Positions 56,768 to 64,000 of a stretch of 64,000 bases of DNA are shown one piece after another. This DNA comes from Amylostereum areolatum (taxonomy: Eukaryota; Basidiomycota; Agaricomycetes; Russulales; Stereaceae): assembly GCA_012932865.1 (NCBI GenBank), contig SAXG01000100.1, forward strand, positions 54,532-118,531, written 5' to 3'. A program made the translations under genes and the position numbers. Positions within the stretch are counted from its first letter, which is position 1. Every line of letters starts with the position of its first letter. Under the pieces are notes generated by a model that saw nothing but the letters and a program-made list of their open reading frames with translations, searched no databases and was not told the DNA's origin.

Positions 56768-58317
56768 ATGCGGTCATTATCACTCCTACCCATCCCTCTC
56801 GTCGCCCTGGCCCTCGGCGACAGCGTCCTCGCCACGGACTCAATACCTTCAGGGAAACTACACGTACCTCTCGTCCGACGCGCGATCGCAAAGCGGACGG
56901 AGAAGGAGGCGGGCGAGGTGGCGAGGTGGCATAAGGAGCGGGCGGAGAACAAGTTCGGCAGCGGGTCCAGCATTTCGAAGCGTTCGTCGGGTTTCAATCT
57001 GTACGTCTTTCCTCTTCTCCTCTGTGACTGGGGCTCACCTTCACACTTCCGCGTAGTATCGGCAACCAGAACTCGGACACAAAGTGGGTTCGCGTCCTCC
57101 CGCGCCACGCGCCTGAGTCGCTGATCACATTCCTTCTTCGCTGCAGTTACTACGGCTCGATCGCCGTGGGCACCCCCGCCGTCGCGTACGATATCATCCT
57201 CGACACCGGCTCGGCGGATCTCTGGCTCGCGGATAACAACTGCGCTGACTGCGTCACCGATCTTGTCAAGTACGACTCATCCGCGTCATCGTCGTTCGCA
57301 AACGTGTCGGGCACGTTTGAGATCACATACGGAAGCGGGCAAGCGAGTGGCTCCTTGGCGAGCGACATCGTGCAGCTCGCGGGGATGGAGGTGAATAATC
57401 AAGTTTTCGGTACGTACTTCGGTTGCCTGTGGGTGTCAAGGAGGTCACTCACTGTGCTGTGTAGGTGTATGCAATACGTTCTCCAGCGGCCTCGTCGATG
57501 CCCCTGTATCGGGCCTGCTCGGACTCGGGTGGAAGGGCATCTCGTCGTCCGGCGCGACGCCGCTCTGGCAGACGCTCTACGAGTCGAACGCGCTCGACTC
57601 GCCCCTGATGGCCTTCCAGCTCACGCGTTATCAAAACGCGTCCAACGCGAACACGCTCGAGCCCGGCGGGACGTTCACCCTTGGCGCCGTCAATTCGTCG
57701 CTGTACACGGGGGACATCGATTATCAGGACCTTGCGGACAGCACCGGGTACTGGACGGTGCAGCTCTCGAACGTCTCCGTGAACGGCGCGACGCTCGACG
57801 TGGGCAGCGGCTCGGCGAGCTATGCTATCGTCGACACCGGCACCACCCTTGTCGGAGGCCCGAGCGACCAGATCGCGGCGCTGTACGCGCAGATCCCGAA
57901 TTCGGCGGCGTTGACCGGGGATTATGACGGGTATTACAGCTTCCGTGAGTCGCATGCTTTCTCCTCTCCCTTTTCTGGACGGTGGAGCTGACCCGTGTCC
58001 CGGCAGCATGCGACACGGACGTGTCGATCTCGCTCTCCTTCGGCGGACCTTCGTGGCCGATCGCCGCCTCCGACTTCGTGTTCAACCGCCTATCCCAATC
58101 CTCCTGCGTCGGCGCCTTCTTCGTGTTCTCCACCTCGTCCTCGAGCTCCCCGCAGTGGATCCTCGGCGACACCTTCCTCAAGAAACGTGTACTCCGTCTT
58201 CCGCGCGAGCCCGGCGTCCGTCGGGTTCGCGTCGCTCAGCGCGCAGGCGTTGGCGGAGAACGGCGCGATCGGGACCGCGCCGACGCCGACGATTGGGGAG
58301 CGTCAGCGCGAGCGTGA
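56768..58317 (+). CDS. Pepsin-like aspartic protease (A1), 3' end frameshifted
   Basis: Third full-sized A1 protease gene. The ATG at 56768 opens a signal peptide (MRSLSLLPIPLVALALGDSV); the propeptide contains KLHVPLVRR and SISKRSSGFN. Small exon IGNQNSDTN joins YYGSIAVGTPAVAYD. First active site DTGSADLWLADNN, flap TYGSGQASGSL, second active site AIVDTGTTLVGG, all intact. The lesion is near the end: after GDTFLK the sequence has an extra A (run at 58183-58185), turning the expected NVYSVF into another frame, and an extra G (run at 58295-58298) shifts it again after PTPTIG. As read, the product stops at 58317 and loses the last strand of the fold and the GPI tail. Both events are in homopolymers, so sequence error is possible. 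Confidence 0.7.
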
Positions 58318-59153
58318 CGGGCACCGGAGACACGCGCTTGAACGGCGCTGGTCGCGTCGGCGCAGGCCGCGTGGTTGGACCGCCGCAGGTGCGGCGGGGG
58401 CGTTTGGGCGCGGTGCTTCTTTGAGCGCTCGACGCTGTTTTGGGGGGTTTGCTGGCTCTTGGTTTGAGAAGTGGAACCGGATTTGTGTATCTATAGTCAT
58501 TTTTCCTCGTCTGCCTCGCTCTCGGTTTCTTCCGTCACGTTACGACACCGTCTCCTTCATGCATCTTGTGAATGGTTCACGACTTCTCGCGCTACGCACA
58601 CACATCATCGTCACCGTCATCATCATCAATACTGTACATACACATACCGCATACGCTCGCTCGGACTCCCTGCTTTCGCACATTACCTACTTACATCGAT
58701 ATGAATCAATAACCTAGTTGCTTAGACGCATTGGATGAATCGCATTCGTGGGTATGACAGCGTATCGCTCAACCACAGAAACAGTCACTAAAGGCCCTGT
58801 GCTTCTGCTTATGAGCAGACCACAGTGGTCGAACTGTCGTCGTCGATGAGGCCGTGGCAAGAGACCGGGTATGCCGGGCCGACGGAGATGAGAGTTTCCC
58901 AAACAGGCAACAGGGGCCGGGTATACGGTCGACGAGCGACCCCGTGGGGTGTCTGCTGGCCTGCATCTACCTCCTCGCGTCCCCAGGAAAAACATCTCGA
59001 CCAGGTCTGCGAGCTACCATGGCGAGTTGGGGACTCACACCGACGCCGGCGCCGGTCGAGGGACAGCCTCGAAACTACTATATCAACCAGCCTTCTTTTT
59101 CCACTCGCGGCTATTCCCTCGACCACCCAATTGCTTGACTCAAGCCGCACGCC
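58318..59153. other. Protease 3' flank and transporter promoter
   Basis: The first part to about 58425 is the frameshifted remnant of the protease tail. No gene in the remainder. Confidence 0.4.
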
Positions 59154-61257
59154 ATGAACACCGACGACGTCGTCGCGCTCGCCACACGCAGAGAAGACCT
59201 CGCCGCTGGAAAACGCACCGGCGTCGAGGGACTCGTCACCAGTCCGCGTCTGCTTCGTATTGGCTCATCGCGGCGTTGGGCGGACTGAACTATGGTTACG
59301 AGTGCGCCTTCAACCCCCCCTGCGAAGTTCGGTGTGTGGACGGCTGACGGCGATTGGTTGGATGTGTGTAGACAGGGCTCGTATGCCCAGGTCCTCGTTA
59401 TGCCTTCCTTCACGGACGACCCCCGCTTTTTCACACATCGCGAACGACTCTTCTTACAAGGGATGGACGGTATCCACCCTCGCCCTGGGCGGTTGGCTAG
59501 GCGCGCTCATCAATGGTTACTTTCTCGGAAAGTTGGGCCGTCGATGGGCCATTTGTGTGGCTTCGTTCGTCTGTCTGTTAGGAGGAGCTCTCACCACGGT
59601 GCGTTGCCCTTCAAGGTTCGCGTCTTCATGCAGCGTTTCTGACGATTTTGGAATGTTCAAGGCGGCGATGAACCCTGACTATATCTTCGCCGGTCGTTTC
59701 TTTATCGGACTTTCCGTCGGGATGATGTCCACGGCCGTGCCAACCTTCTTGTCTGAGGGTTCGCACCCCCTTTCCCTTTTTCGCGTGACGCCGATATACC
59801 CCCACCCCCCAGCTCTCACCGCCGAGATCCGCGGAACCACCGTTGGTCCTCTTCCAACTCGCGGTCACCTTTGGTATCTTCGTCTCCTACTGGATTGGGT
59901 GAGTCTGAGCGCCGGTTCCCCCATCACGAACGGGCTGAGCACCTGACCGCGTCTTTTACGTAGGTACGGCACGAGCTTTATCAGCGATACCAACTCCGTG
60001 TCCTGGCGCATCCCACTCGCGGTACAATGTATCCCTGCATCATGCTCATGTTTGGCGTCTGGCTCGTGCCCGAGTCACCCCGTCACCTGGTCAACATCGG
60101 ACAAGACGACAAGGCGCGCGCTGTGCTTGCGTATGTGCGCAACGTCCCCTCCGACGACGAGTGCGTCCCCCCCCCGGTTCAGAAGCATCTAGATTCCGAC
60201 CCTGACGTTTTGTGGATAGGCTGACGAACATCGAGTTCCTCGAGATCAAGGCCGAGTCTATCTTCGAGAAGGAGATCGTCGCGGAGCGCTACCCGCTCCT
60301 CGTCGGGCGTGGCGCGTGGACGGACGTCAAGATCGAGCTCCTCGAGATGACGATGCTCTTCCGGTCGTGGGACAATCTTCAAGCGGACGGCGACCGGAGG
60401 ACTGACGATGTCTTCCAACATGGACCGGGATCGACGCCATCGTCAAGTGCGTTTCCTACCCCAACTTCGACGTGTAGCACGCACATCACGCTCGCTGTGA
60501 CTGTAGCTACGCGCCAACGATCTTCCAGAGCATCGGCCTGACGAACAACACGACCTCTGCTGCTCGCCTCGGGCGTCGTCGGGCGCGATCCACCTTCGTC
60601 GCGACGTTCCCCGCCCTCCAATGGATCGACAAAGCCGGCCGTCGCACGCTCATGCTCGCCGGCGCGACGGGCATGCTGCTCATGCTCGTGCTCGTCTCCG
60701 CGCTCTCCGCGTCGTTCGCGGACGACTGGGTGAACCACCGCGCCGCGTCCTGGGTCACCGTCGTCTGCATTTGGGTGTACAATCGGCAACTTCGCGTACT
60801 CGTGGGGCCCCGACGTCGTGGTGCGTCATCTCGGAGATCTTCCCGCTGTCCCTGCGCGGGCCGGGCGTCGCGTTTTCCGCCTCGTCCAACTGGGTGCGTC
60901 TTTCCTTCCATGCCCTTGTTCATCTGTGAGGGTCGGTGACTGACGAAACGTGATTCACGGGCAGATGAACAATTTCGTGGTGTCGTACACGGTCCCGATC
61001 ATGCTCGAGAGGATCCGGTGGCGGACGTACGTCGTCTTCATCTGCACGCTCTTCGTCGGCATCCTCTGGGTCCTCTTCCTCCTGCCCGAGACGCGCGGCA
61101 AGTCGCTCGAGGAGGATGGACCTCGTGTTCCACTCACACGCGGGCCGCGGAGGACATCGCGCGCATGGCGCGGATTGTGCGCGAGTTGGGGCTGCGTGAC
61201 GGGTCGAGGCCGGGAAGCGTTGATGAGAAGGACGTCGACGCGGCGGAGAAGGCGTGA
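59154..61257 (+). pseudogene. MFS sugar transporter, many single-base frameshifts
   Basis: Plasma-membrane hexose-type transporter (Sugar_tr, 12 helices). Recognisable pieces in order: ASYWLIAALGGLNYGYE, GSYAQVLVMPSF, GWTVSTLALGGWLGALINGY, GKLGRRWAICVASF, AGRFFIGLSVGMMSTAVP, AEIRGTT, DTNSVSWRIPLAVQ, GVWLVPESPRHLVNIGQDDK, DKAGRRTLMLAGATGMLLML, VISEIFPLSLRGPG-type sequence, and VLFLLPETRGKSLEE; stop at 61255-61257. GT-AG introns at about 59300-59372 and others fit. Between pieces the frame changes at about ten places, including 59245-59255, 59427-59432, 59841-59850, 60030-60035, 60375-60425, 60560-60600, 60780-60830 and 61112-61118. Nearly all are one-base changes, and codon-level similarity resumes each time. 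I see no nonsense substitutions. Either a very recent pseudogene or poor consensus. Confidence 0.7.
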
Positions 61258-62217
61258 GCGCTTGAGCGGGATGTGGGCGTCTCGATTGTTAGGTTTCTTG
61301 TTGTTATATTGTCCTTTTGTCTCTTCTGCCACTGACGTCCACCACACATTCCCAGTCTACCATCTGTATCTTTTACTGACTGCGTTGTGCTTTAGCATTA
61401 TGCAACTATGCAAGGAGAAACATTGAAGGTTGGGCTATTTACTTGGCAATGATGTCATCCGGGAAGTGCCGGAGGTTCAACGTGCTTAGGTAACACCTTA
61501 CGGTGTCGAGTCCGCCAACTTACACACTCGCCTTCGTCGTCGTATTTGCCGCTTCTCAATCCGAAGCTTTCTGGTCCGCTATATATTCACCACGCCCATA
61601 AATACCGATACGCTCGACCCGCCATAGCTCTGCGGTTGTAAGCCAGCCAAGCCTCCGCGGGGCGGACTACCGCGTTTCGAGAGCTTGACACCGCACTTCT
61701 TCCCCGAACTTCTTTCAGCTGACGTTTCCGATGGCCATCAACGACGGCGCTCTGGAGTACGGAAGGATGGACGAAAGCGCCGTTTGAAGTCGAGCCCGCG
61801 CGGGATGCTTATCGGCGTGTCTGTGCGGGACCGCATTTCGCCGCCCGTTCGCGCGAGTCGCCGACGCTTGTTCCGCACTGGAGCACTGGCTTTAGTGCGC
61901 ATGGCGTGCGCTCGAGCCTCGGAGGACGAACGGAAGGGTCGACGTGGGAGGGTGCGATAGGAGAGAAGTCTGGGGGGAATCCAGCCACACGGCGGCGTAT
62001 CAGAGAAGCGTGCGGGTACGACGTCTTCGAGCGCGATTGGAGTGCGACGTGGATTATTTTCTTCGCTGACGTGCAGTTCGCCGGGCGCTCCACAGCTTTA
62101 CCATTCATTTCTTCTTGCCAATTCCTGTTCACTTCTAGGACCGGCCGGAGTATAAAGCCTCGCTCGCGTTTGCGGCGGTTATCTGCGCGCCCGTCCCCGT
62201 CCTTTTCTCTCCGTACC
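61258..62217. other. Intergenic; glycosyltransferase promoter at right
   Basis: No gene supported. TATAAAG at 62151-62157 lies 61-67 bases before the ATG at 62218. Confidence 0.45.
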
Positions 62218-64000
62218 ATGTTCAAACCCATCCACGATCTATGTCGTCTTTCTCCCCGCGTGGTACAGGTAGGCGCTGTCCTTCTCTTCGCATGGCTGAG
62301 CATGCTCTACCTGCTCGCGGCGAACGAGGCGCTCTTTTACGGCGGGTCGGAAGTCGTTTTTGGTGCCATTCGAAGACATACACCGTTCGTCGCAAGCTTC
62401 AAATTGGACGGTCTGGAGCAAACGGAGGCGCCGCAACTGAGGGTTTCTCCGGCCCTGTTCCCCGATTTTTTGGATGTTCCAAGGGGGGACGGAAGGCATC
62501 GATGGGAGGGCGAGAATAACAAGGCTATCGCGAACCTTTTTCTTTGTACGGGCACTGGGACGTGCGGGGCGAAGCAGGTATGTATCTCGTCTCGTCTACC
62601 TTTCCATCGTCGTTCTGACGTCTTTTTCAGGAGAAAGGTCTGTTTTCGAGTTCTTCCGGAGCGCTGGCTCACGCATGTTGTGGCAGTCGTCATCTTGTCG
62701 TCGTTTCATTTCAGAGGGGGCCACGATGGGTGGACGAGCGGCGAGGATGTTTGGTGCGTTCTTGCCTGTCGTACTTTTGTGCGATCATCCTGACCATGTA
62801 TCCGTATAAAGGGCGCGTTCGGTAGTAAGTATGCACTACATTCTCTCCGCTATATGCTTATGTTTTCCAGATTGACGGATTGGATGCCCTGGGGTATATA
62901 CCTCTTCGCCTCCAGTGTCGACCACACGCGTGAGTGGCCTCCGCCGTCTGCTCATAAAAAAAACATACCGTGTGACTCACGAACAACCAAACGACGTCAT
63001 CTTTTCCAGTCCGGCTGTATCAAATGTTCCCTTCACTCGTCACCGCCGTGTTCATGGAAGAATCCGAGCAAACGGCCTGCTGGAACGACGACGTCACATG
63101 CGTCAAATCCGGACACAACCCGCTCGGATCCCTATCTGGAAGGCAGTCGCCTTTTGCAGCCCCTTCCATTCGTGCTAACCCCAAACAATCAACAGATCCT
63201 CGCGTTCGCCTTCTGGCCTGGGCCCAAAGGCCCCCTCGGTGCGCCTTGGACACTCGGCCCGGAGCCGTACGGACCCGCCGAGGGCGTCTATCTCGGCTAC
63301 AGCATCGAGCGGTCCTGCGCCCAAACACCCTTCGTCCCGCATCTCTCCCGCTCGCGCGCCGCGCCGCGCGCATACGTCCTCGCCAAACGCCTCGAATACC
63401 TCGTCGGCGCGTGGCCGCGTGAGTTCTTCGCGCAAGCTGCGAGGGAGAATGGGGTACAGTTCGTGCTGGGTGCGGACGAGGGGGAAGAGAAGGGGAAGGT
63501 AGAGAAGTGGATGCCTGAGGGAACGGTGAACTTCGGGCTGTTGGATCAGGGGAGGTTCGTGGGGGAGCTGTCGAGGAGTGCGTTGCTCATCGGCGTGGGG
63601 CGGCCTTCAACGTGCGTATAACCCCTTTTTTCGTCCGGTGGAGGGTTAGATTTTTGATCGGCTTGTGAATGCAGCTCTCCGACGCCGTACGAGGCGCTGT
63701 GTCTCGGAGTGCCGTTCTTGAACCCCATCTTCAATGTGCGTTCATTTCGTCACTTGCGCTATACCGCTCGCGGATCCGTGCTCATGGTTAATCCACGGGC
63801 GCAGTGGGATCGTAACGACCCGACAGACCGCACGAAGTGGGACGCACAGCATGGCCTCGCGAAGTACCTCGACCCGCCGTATGTCTATAATGTTTTCGGG
63901 GTGACCGGGAGGGCTTTGTGAACGCCGTACGCGAGGCCGCGGGAAACCCTATCGATAGGTACGTCTCGTCTCAACCTTTCCTTAACATGCACCTGCGCTG
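62218..64000 (+). CDS. Glycosyltransferase family 18-like protein, 3' partial
   Basis: Likely type II Golgi/ER membrane glycosyltransferase related to GT18 (the N-glycan beta-1,6-GlcNAc transferase MGAT5 family); the fungal substrate is not established. The ATG at 62218 is followed by a cytosolic stretch and one membrane anchor (VGAVLLFAWLSMLYLLA). Later exons include LYQMFPSLVTAVF, FWPGPKGPLGAPWTLGPEPY, GVYLGYSIERSC, AYVLAKRLEYLVGAWPREFF, and the nucleotide-sugar-binding-like end LLIGVGRPS, SPTPYEALCLGVPFLNPIFN, WDAQHGLAKYLDPPYVYNVF. At least four GT-AG introns occur. The gene runs off the window after NPIDR, with a donor-like GGTACG at 63958-63963. Confidence 0.65.

Overview
The window is nuclear DNA from a filamentous basidiomycete, most likely a wood-decay Agaricomycete such as a polypore. 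The support is dense short GT-AG introns (about 50-75 nt), a secreted GH5 mannanase, GPI-type pepsin-like proteases, a divergent H3/H4 histone pair and a Harbinger-type transposase. There are no operons, rRNA genes, CRISPR arrays or convincing tRNAs.

Region 1 (1-8.4 kb) is repeat-like: a Harbinger transposase gene with its DDE residues present, followed by two tandem copies of an unrecognised fungal family. The first copy is mostly open and the second is frameshifted.

Region 2 (8.4-52.2 kb) is an accessory island built on one large multi-exon family. Six near full-length genes (called CR1L, CR1R and CR2 to CR6 below, CR1L and CR1R being a pair, so seven loci with CR2-CR6) and at least two remnants are present. 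The shared layout is an N-terminal header of about 150 residues, a P-loop NTPase (GTGKSR, then DEAH) and a C-terminal domain that I read as a PD-(D/E)XK nuclease (GDRGE, then a D in NNQRGVDI, then IQVKND). This resembles the fungal Crinkler-type NTPase-nuclease proteins; that assignment is inference. The island is organised by inverted duplications: a near-perfect 2.79 kb palindrome holding two divergently transcribed family members (centre about 12.27 kb), an inverted pair of mannanase genes with one dead copy (centre about 26.07 kb), and an older inverted pair of family members (centre about 39.96 kb). Several copies show decay: a nonsense codon just after the nuclease motif, a lysine-to-arginine change in the nuclease motif, and truncations. 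Scattered between them are a GH5_7 mannanase, a Tul1/Dsc1-type membrane RING ligase, pepsin-like aspartic proteases, a protease fragment and a small three-exon cysteine-containing gene.

Region 3 (52.4-64 kb) is core-like: divergent histone H4 and H3 genes with a shared promoter carrying two ACGCGT boxes, a family-16 methyltransferase, another pepsin-like protease, an MFS sugar transporter broken by many single-base frameshifts, and a GT18-type glycosyltransferase that runs off the right edge.

Functionally, the secreted enzymes and sugar transporter fit a saprotroph. The expanded NTPase-nuclease family, with palindromes and apparent gene conversion, is the part most worth further work.
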